Source of the DNA: Methylobacterium sp. E-065
GTDB lineage: Bacteria > Pseudomonadota > Alphaproteobacteria > Rhizobiales > Beijerinckiaceae
Assembly (NCBI RefSeq): GCF_022829605.1
Contig: NZ_JAKSYD010000235.1
Span: forward strand, 1-64,000
Length of the DNA stretch: 64,000 nt
Direction of reading: 5' to 3'
The notes beneath the pieces were generated by a model that was not told the origin of the DNA, made no database searches, and saw only the letters and a program-made list of their open reading frames with translations. The translations under genes were made by a program, and so were the position numbers. Shown piece after piece: positions 1 to 8,535 of the stretch (positions are counted from its first letter, which is position 1; every line of letters begins with the position of its first letter).

Positions 1-2259
1 GCCGAGGAGCCGGGCAGCATCCGGCCCGAGTGGAAGCCCTGGCGCTTCGACGCCCTGCCCATCAAGCTCGCCACGATCCCGGTCAGCTGCGGCACCAACC
101 GGTCCGGCCAGTCGCACGAGCCGAAGATTGCCGCCATCCGGCAGGCGCTGAGCGGCGTCGAGCGTGTGATCATCGCCACCGATCCCGGCCGAGAGGGCTC
201 GATGATCGCCTGGGAGGTGCTGGAACACCTGGGCTGGCGCGGCCGCGTCGACCGGCTCAAGCTCGGCGCACTCGACGACGTCTCGATCCGCCGCGCCTTC
301 GCGGCCCTGGCCAAGGAGCCGGGTTCGGGCGAGCGCGACTACGCCGCCTACCTCGAAGCGCTGTGCAGGCAGTACGAGGACTATCACCTCGGCCTGAACG
401 GCACGCGAGCCATCTCGCTGCGCCTGCGCCCGCCCGCGTTCCGGGAACCCTGGCGCTTCGGCGGCGTACAGACGCCCACCCTCGCCATCCTGGCCGACCT
501 GGAGGAGCGCATCCGATCCTTCGTGCCGCAGGACTTCTTCAAGATTGCCTTGCACCTCGGGACCCAGTCCGGTGCCACGCTGACCCTGTGGCATGCGCCG
601 AAGGAGCGGATCTTCGACGCGGGCGTCGCTGAGACGATCCGAGCCGTCGCCGCGGCATGGTCGGGCCCCCTGGCCGTCGAGCACAAGGATGTGCGCCGTG
701 CACCGCCGCGGCTGTTCTCGAAGGACACCTTGGCGCGGCGCTGCGCCAAGCGGTTCGGCTGGGACCCGCAGCACACGGCCGGGCTCACCCAGGAGTTGTA
801 CGATCAGGGTTATCTCAGCTACCCCCGCACCGAGTCCGAATACCTGCCAGAGGGGCAGGCTGCTGACGCCGCGACGGTGGTCGCAGCGGTGACTTCCGTG
901 TTGACCGACTTGGGCAGCCTCATCTCACGGGACGGTGTGCCGGTAATCCGCCGTGGTGCGAAGGGGCATTACGTCAAAGATCCGGGCGAGCACCACGCCA
1001 TCGTACCCCTGCGCAAGGTGCCTGAGCGCAGCCGCCTGTCAGCCGATCAATTCCGGCTGTGGGAACTCGTCGCGAAGGCGTACCTCGCCGCCCACCTGCA
1101 CGACGGAATCGATGCGCGCACGAGCGTCACGGTCGAGGTCGGGACACCGCTGGGCCTGAAGCGGTTTGCCGTCTCAGGCAGTGTCATACGGCCCCCCGGG
1201 TGGCGCGCGATCTACGGCAGCGAGGCCGAGCTGGAAGCGGACGTCGTGCCCGGCAAGGCCAAGCGCGAGGCGGAGGCCACGTCCGCGCGCCTGCCGCTCG
1301 TGAACGATGGCGAGAGAGCCTCGGCCGCGAGCGCGGATGTCGCCACCGCGACGACTGAACCGCCGCGGCGGATCACCCGCGGCGAGTTGCCGGTGGTGAT
1401 GGGGCGACTGATCGACCAAGTCGATGACCCGGCGGTCAAGCGTGCCCTGGAGAATCCGGTCAACCCGAACGAGCCCAAGGGTCTCGGCACGGCCGCCACC
1501 CGCGACACGATCCTGCCCAAGCTCCTGAAGAGCCGCTACATCACGTTGTCCAGCGGTAAGGATCCGGCCATTGAGATGACCGAGGTCGGGCTTGCCTTCA
1601 TCACGGCGGTGCGACGCGTGTTCCCAGCCTACGGCGACCCGGTCGGGCGCGCCCTGTTCGAGGCGGAGTTGGCCGAGATCGGTCGCGCGGCCACGCGGGC
1701 CGAGGCCGTCGAGCGCGCCGACGCTTTCCGGCAACGCACGCGCGCGCGCCTCGATGAGTTGATCGCCGCGATCGCGAACTCGCCCGTCGTCAGCCTCGAT
1801 CCGAGCCTGATCCCGCCCGGTCAGTCCGACAACCGGCCTCCGACGCCGGCCATGGTGTCGTTTGCGGCGAGCTTAGCTGAGAGAAAGGGCGTGAAGCTGC
1901 CGCGTGGCTGCAAGAGCAGTATCAGCGTATGCCGGGCTTTTCTCGACACCCACGCCGGGCCACGCGTACCTCAGGAGGGCGACGCCGATCAATCCCGTGA
2001 CCGCCGGACTCCGAGCGCGGCGATGCTCAAGTACGCACACAATCTGGCCCAGCAGCGTGGCATCACTTGCCCGCCGGAGGCTGAGACCGACTTCGGCGCA
2101 TGCCGGCGCTTCCTCGACGCGCACGCCGCTCGGCCGCAGCGTGGAGCGGAGACGCCGAGTTCCGGCGCAGCCAAAGCCAGGGAGCCTGCCGGGCGAGGCA
2201 AGCGGCGGGGCAGGGCGGCACCGACTTCGCGACAGCCAGCACCACAACGTCAAGCATGA
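1..2259 (+). CDS. Type IA DNA topoisomerase, TopB/topoisomerase III-like (5' partial)
   Basis: This enzyme would relax or decatenate DNA by transient single-strand cleavage. The reading frame is open from base 1, so the N terminus lies left of the window; 752 residues are visible. The TOPRIM segment reads ATDPGREG (visible residues 58-65), the DxGREG form known from Bacillus-type TopB. The catalytic Tyr is in SYPRTES, at visible residue 274. GLGTAATRD in the second half is also typical of topoisomerase III. The C terminus carries two related segments of about 40 residues (bases ~1836-1950 and ~2005-2130), each running from TP-A/S-A-M to CR-AFLD-H, and ends in a basic Ala/Arg-rich tail. No zinc-finger Cys clusters are visible. 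Such stand-alone TopB-like proteins are common on integrative elements and plasmids, which suits the neighbourhood. Family assignment is firm; the mobile role is inferred. Confidence 0.9.
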   Translation, partial: AEEPGSIRPEWKPWRFDALPIKLATIPVSCGTNRSGQSHEPKIAAIRQALSGVERVIIATDPGREGSMIAWEVLEHLGWRGRVDRLKLGALDDVSIRRAFAALAKEPGSGERDYAAYLEALCRQYEDYHLGLNGTRAISLRLRPPAFREPWRFGGVQTPTLAILADLEERIRSFVPQDFFKIALHLGTQSGATLTLWHAPKERIFDAGVAETIRAVAAAWSGPLAVEHKDVRRAPPRLFSKDTLARRCAKRFGWDPQHTAGLTQELYDQGYLSYPRTESEYLPEGQAADAATVVAAVTSVLTDLGSLISRDGVPVIRRGAKGHYVKDPGEHHAIVPLRKVPERSRLSADQFRLWELVAKAYLAAHLHDGIDARTSVTVEVGTPLGLKRFAVSGSVIRPPGWRAIYGSEAELEADVVPGKAKREAEATSARLPLVNDGERASAASADVATATTEPPRRITRGELPVVMGRLIDQVDDPAVKRALENPVNPNEPKGLGTAATRDTILPKLLKSRYITLSSGKDPAIEMTEVGLAFITAVRRVFPAYGDPVGRALFEAELAEIGRAATRAEAVERADAFRQRTRARLDELIAAIANSPVVSLDPSLIPPGQSDNRPPTPAMVSFAASLAERKGVKLPRGCKSSISVCRAFLDTHAGPRVPQEGDADQSRDRRTPSAAMLKYAHNLAQQRGITCPPEAETDFGACRRFLDAHAARPQRGAETPSSGAAKAREPAGRGKRRGRAAPTSRQPAPQRQA

Positions 2260-2358
2260 AGCGACCGAAGGGGGTAAAACAGCCCTTTCATGAACCGGTT
2301 GTTGAAGGTCGGTGATGACCGGGCCGCACAGAGTGTGAGATCCGTGCGGCCTCAGCGC

Positions 2359-2922
2359 TCAATTTGATCTAAATGAGGCTCGTTCCATCCGCGCGCTTGA
2401 AGAAATCAGTAATGATGACTTCCGGTCCACGTTCCATTGGCCCCGCTTCTCAGATGTGTCGATTAGTTCATCGACTCGCATAACTAGTTGCTTCATGGTT
2501 GGGATAGGCTCGATCTGATCGGCTAGCTTCAGAACACAGCGCCAAAGCGAGCGACGTAGCGCGTCGATCTCATGCACACCAGTGCGAGGCGACTTGCCGT
2601 CGATGCGTTCGAAAAAGGCGCCGAATCTTGCCATCGGCTTCGCCTTCGGCTTACCTGCTTCCATGTAGGCTTCCAACATGACGCTGCTCATCGCCGCCGC
2701 CTCGGCCGCAGCTTGCCAGGGACCGATCGCCAAGGCGAGCTTACCAATCCGCTCCGTAATTGAGTCCCGCAGAGTGTTGATCTCGCTTTCACGGCGCATG
2801 ACCTCAAGCTCGGCCTCGCGTTTAAGATGCCATTTGCTCAGATTGCTGACCTTTTCCATATTTTCACTCATCGTCTGGAGATGCTGAGGTGCATCCACTG
2901 AGCTTTTACGAGTTGGCCACAT
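2359..2922 (-). CDS. Hypothetical protein, helical, unrecognised
   Basis: The 187-residue product matches no family I recognise. The ATG is preceded by AGGA at about 5 bases, which favours this start over an internal ATG at 2871. Residues ~18-60 are rich in Glu, Lys, Leu and Arg (SENMEKVSNLSKWHLKREAE) and probably form a long helix or coiled coil. A region rich in Ala and Met follows. No signal peptide or membrane segment is seen. Base composition is lower in GC than in the chromosomal genes to the right, which fits an acquired gene. It faces away from the topoisomerase gene, with about 100 bases between the two stops. Confidence 0.6.
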   Translation of the reverse strand: MWPTRKSSVDAPQHLQTMSENMEKVSNLSKWHLKREAELEVMRRESEINTLRDSITERIGKLALAIGPWQAAAEAAAMSSVMLEAYMEAGKPKAKPMARFGAFFERIDGKSPRTGVHEIDALRRSLWRCVLKLADQIEPIPTMKQLVMRVDELIDTSEKRGQWNVDRKSSLLISSSARMERASFRSN

Positions 2923-3184
2923 CAGATCCTCGCGTGAATTCAGACGATCGCCCTGAACCCATTGCCACTGCCTGCGGCTAGCGACTGCAATGGCTTGGCG
3001 GCGTGACGTGCCGCGCCTTGCCTACAGCCCACTTGACGAATAGGAATATAATCTGCTAACTAGGCGCTGGGCCGCTGCTTCGCAGCCTTCGTCGAGGGCC
3101 GTCATGAGGCACCCACCACCCACGCTGATGCGAAATTGCCTTAACGCCTTCGCCCAGCCTTCCGCACCAACCTCAACCATCCCG

Positions 3185-3208
3185 AGGGGGTCTCATCCGA
3201 GGCCCCCT
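3185..3208 (+). terminator. Strong hairpin in the leader of the next gene
   Basis: AGGGGG (3185-3190) pairs with CCCCCT (3203-3208), and the inner CTC/GAG pairs extend this to about a 10-base-pair stem with an ATCC loop. It is followed by TCGCTTTTCT and then GGAG and the ATG at 3229. It could end upstream transcription or act as a leader attenuator. No plus-strand gene precedes it closely, so a leader role is possible. Direct evidence is the dyad only. Confidence 0.5.
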
Positions 3209-3228
3209 TCGCTTTTCTGGAGACTGTT

Positions 3229-3873
3229 ATGACCGCAGCCACCGCCACCAAGACCAAAGGCGCGCTGACCCCAGCCGAGAGCCCGCTCGCCAAGCCGACG
3301 CCGGCCCTCATCGTGTTCGGCGCCGACAAGGGCGGCAAACCCCACGCCGCTTGGTTCCCAACCCCGGATGTGAGCTTGGCGACGAAGGCCGCCGCGACCA
3401 TCGGGTTCCGCGCGCTCGTGCTGTGCGATGATGCCCAGCGCTCAGCCGCCGCTGAACTACTACAGGGCCGAGTGTTCAGCTCGGGTCGCACCTACGTGCC
3501 GTTCGTGGCCAAGGAGGTCTATGAGCGCCTGCAAGCCTTCGCTGGCGGATCCCCGGGGCCTACCATCAGCAGCATCAGGTCGGCCGCGCAAAGTCCTGAG
3601 AAGCTTGCTGACGGCGATGATGGCTGCCCTGGCGGGTCAGGCCCACCTAATCCCCGCTACCCGCGAAGTTGGGCCGGCATCGCGATCGGCAGCCTTGTAC
3701 TGATCACCGAGGGCGACGAAGACGGCTGGTACGAGGCGGTTGTAGTCGCCTCGAAGCCAGGCGGCGAGTTCACCCTGCAGTGGCGCGACTGGCCGGATCT
3801 GCCACTGCTGATGCGCCGACGCGATGAGATGGCCTTGTTGCACCCTAATGCCGCGGCAGCAGCCGAAGCCTGA
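3229..3873 (+). CDS. Hypothetical protein, accessory
   Basis: The 214-residue product has no family I can name. The ATG has a good ribosome binding site (GGAG, 7 bases upstream). The N terminus is a Thr/Ala/Lys-rich linker. Residues ~25-100 look like a compact alpha/beta domain (VFGADKGGKPHAAWF, then VAKEVYERLQAF). A Ser/Gly/Pro-rich linker follows. The last ~70 residues (GSLVLITEGDEDGWYEAVVV) look like a small beta domain reminiscent of SH3-like or Tudor-like folds, which is inference only. It lies between the topoisomerase and the HUH proteins in the accessory region and has a strong hairpin in its leader. Confidence 0.65.
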   Translation: MTAATATKTKGALTPAESPLAKPTPALIVFGADKGGKPHAAWFPTPDVSLATKAAATIGFRALVLCDDAQRSAAAELLQGRVFSSGRTYVPFVAKEVYERLQAFAGGSPGPTISSIRSAAQSPEKLADGDDGCPGGSGPPNPRYPRSWAGIAIGSLVLITEGDEDGWYEAVVVASKPGGEFTLQWRDWPDLPLLMRRRDEMALLHPNAAAAAEA

Positions 3874-3895
3874 ACTCAACGCGAATGTGCAAATT

Positions 3896-3923
3896 GGCCG
3901 GCAGGGCTCAAGCTTTGCCGGCC
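3896..3923 (+). terminator. Inverted repeat, probable terminator
   Basis: GGCCGGCA and TGCCGGCC form a perfect 8-base-pair stem with a 12-base loop, 23 bases after the stop of the preceding gene. There is no T tract, so it is a weak intrinsic terminator candidate or an RNA 3'-end stabiliser. Confidence 0.4.
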
Positions 3924-4461
3924 GACGAGCTTCGATGAGGCGGGAGTTTCTACGATCAGATGGCACCGGCGTCGGGCATGCGGACGGTTGCCGTAGCTTC
4001 CCCAAAGAGGTCGTGTGCCCAACGTCGACAACGTTGGCTCAGGATGGATCGTAGAGGTTGAGGGGCCGCCCGCAAGCAGACATTCTGCAATGCGCCCATC
4101 TCGGTCATTCAACCGATGAGGGCATTGGCCCCGAAGCGGACGCTGAGAGGCCTGCAAAGCCGCTTGCGCCAGCTGGGACAGTCCTCATCTACAGCGGCCG
4201 GCCTGATTTGGAGCAAAGCGCGTCGAAGACGGCTGGACTAAACAGGCCTTGCCGCAATCGAACACCACCCACCGCAACGGGCTCGGCGTGTGCGGGCCGA
4301 GCGGCGTGCGGCAAAGGAGGCTCCCCGCGCCGCTCTGCGGGCTGACCGGGACAGGATCCGTGGCCGTCTCGCCGCGCCAGCAGACTTTGCTCGATCCCGA
4401 AACGTCGCGACGCTCCACGGGGGCCTGAGCGCTCCCGGACCAGCCCCGGACGCCGCACCGC
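3924..4461. other. Stretch without a recognisable gene
   Basis: I see no convincing coding region in these 540 bases. Open frames on both strands are short and rich in Arg, Ala and Pro, as expected of GC-rich noncoding DNA. A short dyad, CCAACG...CGTTGG, lies near 4020-4037. The stretch separates the accessory genes from the Ldh2 dehydrogenase and may be decayed sequence. Confidence 0.4.
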
Positions 4462-5517
4462 TCAGGAGAACGGAAGCCGGTCCGCGAGCCCGATCTCGCC
4501 CGCGAGTGTTCGCAAGTCGTCCAGCGTGTCGTCGGGCAGTTGCAACCCGGCGCGCCGATGATCGGCGTCGTTCCGAGCCTCGATCTCGCCGGGATAGAAG
4601 ACCTCGTCGTATCCCTGTGCCAGCGGGACGGCCTTCAGGCCCGCGATCATCTCTTCCATGCGCGCGCCGAAGTTCTCGATCGACTGGAACGCCGCGATAC
4701 CGAGGGCGATCATCAGGTGACCGGCGCCGCTGCGTTCCCGGGCCTGATACGGCCCGTGCACCCCGGGTCCGAAGGCGCTGCCGGTGAGTACACCCGAGAG
4801 CATGTCCATCGCGACCGAGATGGCATAGCCCTTGTGCTGCGCCATGGGCAGGATGATGCCGTCGATCGCCTCCTGCGGATCGATGGTCGGCGCGCCCTCA
4901 GCGTTGATCGCCCAGCCTTCCGGGATCGTTTGCCCCCTTTGACGCGCGAGGTAGATCTTGCCGCGGGCTACGCCCGTGTTGGCGATGTCGAGCACCAGAG
5001 GCGCGTGGGTGCCGGCGGGTGCGGCCCAGGACCACGGATTGTTGCCCACGACCTTCCGCCGCCCGCCCCAGGGCGCCATGGCGGGGCTGGCGTTCGTCGA
5101 GAGAAAACCGACGCAGTCCGCGCGCGCCGCCATCAGCGTGAAGTACATCGCGGTGCCGAAGTGGTTCGAGTTGCGGACCGCCACGGCGCCGATGCCGTGC
5201 CGCTTTGCTCGATCGACCGCTTCCTGCGCCGCGCGGGCGGCCGAGATCTGTCCCATGGCCTCGCGGCCGTCGAGGACCGCGATCGCACCGCCGTCGACCA
5301 CGAGTTCGGGTTCGGCGAGCGGATCGCAGACGCCGGCCCGCAACCGTGCCATGTACCAGGGCAACCGCATGACGCCGTGCGACTGGTGCCCCCAGAGATC
5401 GGCCTGCACGAGCGTGTCGGCGCACAGCGTTGCCCGATCCTCCGGCATACCGGTGGTCGCGTAGGCGGCCGTCGCGAAGGCGCGCAGCCGGTCTGGGGAA
5501 ATTCGCTCGTCGGTCAT
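4462..5517 (-). CDS. Malate/L-lactate dehydrogenase family (Ldh2) oxidoreductase
   Basis: The 351-residue product belongs to the Ldh2/MdhII/YlbC family, NAD(P)-dependent dehydrogenases acting on 2-hydroxy acids such as malate, lactate, sulfolactate or ureidoglycolate. Family hallmarks visible are WGHQSHGVMRLPWY near the N terminus, AVRNSNHFGTAMYF around residue 120 with the conserved His, and VARGKIYLARQRGQTIPEGW. The length is normal. The frame stays open to 5949, but that extra part encodes the decayed lactonase C terminus in the wrong frame, so the ATG of MTDERISPDRL is taken as the start. The adjacent lactonase remnant suggests a former sugar-acid or hydroxy-acid catabolic unit. The exact substrate cannot be told from sequence. 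Confidence 0.88.
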   Translation of the reverse strand: MTDERISPDRLRAFATAAYATTGMPEDRATLCADTLVQADLWGHQSHGVMRLPWYMARLRAGVCDPLAEPELVVDGGAIAVLDGREAMGQISAARAAQEAVDRAKRHGIGAVAVRNSNHFGTAMYFTLMAARADCVGFLSTNASPAMAPWGGRRKVVGNNPWSWAAPAGTHAPLVLDIANTGVARGKIYLARQRGQTIPEGWAINAEGAPTIDPQEAIDGIILPMAQHKGYAISVAMDMLSGVLTGSAFGPGVHGPYQARERSGAGHLMIALGIAAFQSIENFGARMEEMIAGLKAVPLAQGYDEVFYPGEIEARNDADHRRAGLQLPDDTLDDLRTLAGEIGLADRLPFS

Positions 5518-5656
5518 GGGCGCGGATCCGAGATCGGACGGGGATTCGATCTGTGAGGAGGAAGGCCACCAGCCATCGCCGGGTTCGGCAGGCCGTGGCG
5601 GCGCGCGGCCCTGCGCCGACATGCAGCGAACGGCTCTGGCGCGGAGCGCTGATCCA

Positions 5657-6072
5657 TCATGCCGCCGGGCTGCCGAACACGACGCAGACGGGCGATCCGG
5701 TCTCGACCGCCTGCCCGGTTCGGGCGAGAGCGCCGGTGACCTGATCCACGGCGAAGGATACGATCGTTCGCTGTCCTCGTTCGCGACCAGCAGCGTCTGC
5801 CCGGTGGGGTCCAGCGTGATGAAACGCGGCTTCGCGCCTCCGGTCGGGATCCAGACCGTCGGTTTCAGGCCCGCGGCGTCTACCGCGATGACCGCGATGC
5901 TGTCGTCGCCACGGTTCGACACGTAGAGCCAGCGCCCGCACGGGGTCAACGCGATGCCGGCGGCGTGGCTGGTCTTGAGGCAGCTGGCCGGCAGCGTGGA
6001 GACGATCTCGAGCGGCGAGAGGCGGCCGCTGCCCGCCTCATAGGTGAGCCGGTCGAGGCCATCGGCAGCCTT
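5657..6072 (-). pseudogene. Lactonase (YncE/6-phosphogluconolactonase-like beta-propeller) remnant
   Basis: Translation shows two stretches of one beta-propeller protein in different frames. From ~6072 to ~5770 the frame reads GLDRLTYEAGSGRLSPLEIV through CGRWLYVSNRGDDSIAV to TLLVANEDSE. The continuation, TIVSFAVDQVTGALARTGQ to VVFGSPAA-stop, is in another frame. Restoring one base near 5768 joins them. Upstream of ~6072 the similarity stops, so most of the propeller is missing. CGRWLYVSNRG, GQTLLVANEDS and the final TGSPVCVVF are typical of lactonase family blades. It is 5' truncated and frameshifted, hence nonfunctional, and lies just upstream of the Ldh2 gene in the same orientation. Confidence 0.72.
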
Positions 6073-6200
6073 GAACCGTTTTGCACGACGGAATCACGCC
6101 GCGCTTGACGCTGTCCGCTCGAAGGTCACGCAGCAGGCAACCGGACGCGCTCAAACGACCGCATCGGGCTGCGCAGTTGACGACGGACCTGGTGCCGCCA

Positions 6201-6619
6201 GCTATTCGTGGCGCAGGTTGTCGAGGACGTTATAGACGTTCTCGCTACTATGCTGGCCATCCTCAGCGGTATAGGCGGCGATGTCTGCTAGGGCGCGGGC
6301 GAAGTTGTGTGCCGAGCAACTCGCACATCAGGGTAAGGGCGACATCCAGCACACCGGCTGCGGCGTCCCACTCATCGAGGCGGGTGAGGTGTTCGCACTC
6401 GTGCTCGACAACCCTCAGGTCACAGGCGTTGGCATGGGCGCGCCGGATCTCATCGCTCAACAGCAGGGCGCGGGCATCGCGCGCCCGCTCGCCATCATCC
6501 TCGGTCAACACCTGTGCCGCAGGCGAGCCCGCTCGATGTGGGCGTCCCGTGGCGTAGGCTGGCAACAGAGCCTGGAAGGTCGGCTTTAGTTCATTGCGGT
6601 ACTGCCCTTCGGTCATCAT
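6201..6619 (-). pseudogene. Hypothetical gene with an apparent frameshift near 6310
   Basis: The ATG at 6619 has GGAG 5 bases upstream and opens a frame of 118 residues (MMTEGQYRNELKPTFQALLP...). Near its end the frame turns into an Arg/Pro-rich tail and stops at 6263. Shifting by one base at about 6305-6320 gives a more protein-like end, NFARALADIAAYTAEDGQH then VYNVLDNLRHE-stop at 6201. Joined, the product would be about 138 mostly helical residues. No family is recognised. Either the gene is broken, the base call is wrong, or the shorter 118-residue product is real. Confidence 0.45.
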
Positions 6620-6866
6620 GCGACTCCGCTCACACCGCGGCGTGAGGCCGTCGGCGAGTATGTTTACGCGCCGGCTCCGCGGGGCGAGCAGCAGGCTCAG
6701 GCGGTCATGAGGGGCGCGCCTCGAAACTGACTCGCTCCCAAGTCCCATGATATCCCGCGTCGGCGGGCGACGGGGTGCGGCACGACAGTCACTGCGTGCC
6801 GCGGAGGACGGCCCCTGCGTTCGGTGCACTCGCGCCCGCACCGGCCAGCAACGATGCAGCCCCCCC

Positions 6867-8075
6867 CTAGCGGCGTCGCCGCTGTTGCGCCCGAGCCATG
6901 CTCCGCTGGCTCGCGGCGCGATCACGCTCCTGAGCCGCGAAAGCCCGCTCGGTAGCCCGCGCCGCGCAATTGAGGGCGCTGAGGACCGCCCGGCCGTCGC
7001 CGGCGGCAAAGGCCAGCCTGTCGAGCCTTTTGCCCGCCAGCATGTTCGCCATGCGAACGAGGTCGCCAGGGCCCAGCTGATACTTCTTGCTCGCGAACTT
7101 GCCGGTGAACTCGCGCAGCGGCTCACCGGGCGCTGGATCGGCGACCCCACGAGTTTCGGCGATGATGCGGTACTCGTTGACGGGCGCCTTCAGCATGTAG
7201 AGGACTTGACCCTCCACCTTCTCGGGTCGAACGGGGCGAAAGTGGGCGGCCGCAACGCCGGGGATGAGGGTGCGGCAGCGCCTGTTGAGGCTGTCGCGGA
7301 TCTCCGTCATCCGCTGCTTGGAGATGCCCCACACCAGCAGATGCAGGTGCCAAGAGATCGCCCGCTTCCAGTTGGTCCGAACAGCATCAGCATTGGTGTA
7401 GAGGGCGGCCTCCACCATGCCGACGAAGCTGGCTCCCCGCAACTCAGCACGCGCCCACTGCTGAAGCTTGAAGAGGTCGAGATCGGCGGCCGTGTCATAG
7501 GGAAGGGTGTAGGTGTCGCGGATCAGGGTAACCCAGAAAATCGGCGCGCTCCGGGGGAGCGCGGCGGTGAAGCTGGTGACGTGATCCGTCGCGAGCTGCG
7601 CATACGCGATTCGGGCCGCGTAGTTGCAGGCCGACAAGCGGAACGCCGCCTCGGGGTCGATTTCGTCGCGCGTTGCACGCGAAAGCCGAGCGGCGGCAAG
7701 CCGACGTTCCTCGCTGCGGGCGATGCTGCGCGGGTCATCGGTGTGGTACGCGAGGAACCTCGGCCAGGTGTTGCAAGGCAACCGGGCCGGCGACCGCTTG
7801 CGCGGTTTCAGGCGCCGGCGGGGCCGTGAGCGTCTTGAAGGGGCACTCGGGGGTTCGGGGCAGGTTCGGGGCGAAAGGGCCTCAGGCGGGCTTGTAGCGG
7901 GGCTCTGTGGGCCGTTTGAGGCCGTGGGGCGAGGGGTTGGCGGGGTGTGTTGCGTTACAAGGGGGCAAGCACCTCTATGCGCCTGATCGGCGCGCTGGGT
8001 TAGGCACGCACGAAACACCGATGCGCCCGTCCCGGGGCGCCGCCATGATATATGGGGAATTTTTAGCTTCGCCAT
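6867..8075 (-). CDS. HUH-motif replication-initiator-like protein
   Basis: The 402-residue product is proposed as a rolling-circle Rep-type HUH endonuclease. Such enzymes nick single-stranded origin DNA through a Tyr with metal-bound histidines. Three motifs occur in Rep order: a hydrophobic FWVTLIRDTYTL strand (motif 1), ISWHLHLLVWG with the His-Leu-His triad centre (motif 2), and GQVLYMLKAP with Tyr-x-x-Lys (motif 3), about 55 residues after motif 2. The first ~110 residues are Pro/Arg-rich and low in complexity, and the true start is uncertain: the frame is open to 8306, and no candidate has a clear ribosome binding site. The C terminus is basic. The small gene just upstream in the same direction may form a unit with it. 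No IS91-type or relaxase-type domains are evident. The function is inferred from motifs only. Confidence 0.62.
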   Translation of the reverse strand: MAKLKIPHISWRRPGTGASVFRACLTQRADQAHRGACPLVTQHTPPTPRPTASNGPQSPATSPPEALSPRTCPEPPSAPSRRSRPRRRLKPRKRSPARLPCNTWPRFLAYHTDDPRSIARSEERRLAAARLSRATRDEIDPEAAFRLSACNYAARIAYAQLATDHVTSFTAALPRSAPIFWVTLIRDTYTLPYDTAADLDLFKLQQWARAELRGASFVGMVEAALYTNADAVRTNWKRAISWHLHLLVWGISKQRMTEIRDSLNRRCRTLIPGVAAAHFRPVRPEKVEGQVLYMLKAPVNEYRIIAETRGVADPAPGEPLREFTGKFASKKYQLGPGDLVRMANMLAGKRLDRLAFAAGDGRAVLSALNCAARATERAFAAQERDRAASQRSMARAQQRRRR

Positions 8076-8298
8076 CACCGTATCACCTGTATCCGCGCGA
8101 ACATCCAAGACCATCTTCGGCCCGGCTCGGCGCTTTACCCGGCGCCGGCAAGCGTCGATGATCAGCACAGTCGAAGACGCCTTCACTCGTGCAGCGTCAC
8201 TGCCCCAAGGAAACGAGAGGTCGTGGTCACTTAATTCTAAATTCGACGATGTCGGCAGTGAGCAGCCCCGGACACCGCTTGTGTCCGGGGTAACCCCC

Positions 8299-8535
8299 TC
8301 AGCCAATCAGGCCCCGTTTGCTGAGCGCGCGGGAAACCCACCGGAGCGCTTGTTCCTTATTCCGGAAGGTTTTCTGCGCCACCAAGCCGTCGATGGCGTA
8401 GGCGAGCACTGCCTCAAAAGCCGCCGTGGGCGGCAGGGACAGAGTTGGAATCACATCATCCAAAGCGGCTTCGAGTTGATCCTGCGACACGCGCAGTTTC
8501 ACGCGCCGAGTTCGGACTTGTTCGAGTCTGGTCAT
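8299..8535 (-). CDS. Small hypothetical protein upstream of the HUH gene
   Basis: The 78-residue product begins MTRLEQVRTRRVKLRVSQD and has a predicted helical body ending in a basic tail. The ATG at 8535 has GGAG 8 bases upstream; a longer frame starting at 8568 lacks this. The size, basic N terminus and position directly upstream of the HUH gene in the same direction suggest a small DNA-binding or control protein of the same module, but no ribbon-helix-helix or HTH motif is clear enough to name. Confidence 0.55.
   Translation of the reverse strand: MTRLEQVRTRRVKLRVSQDQLEAALDDVIPTLSLPPTAAFEAVLAYAIDGLVAQKTFRNKEQALRWVSRALSKRGLIG

Noticed and set aside
172..195. Loss of the second TOPRIM Asp (DPGREG instead of DPDREG) in the topoisomerase
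   Set aside because: The DxGREG form is normal in Bacillus-type TopB enzymes, so it is not an anomaly.
3038..3052. TATAAT preceded by TTGACG
   Set aside because: The two boxes are only 8 bases apart, so they are not a sigma-70 promoter; no -35 box lies at 17 bases.
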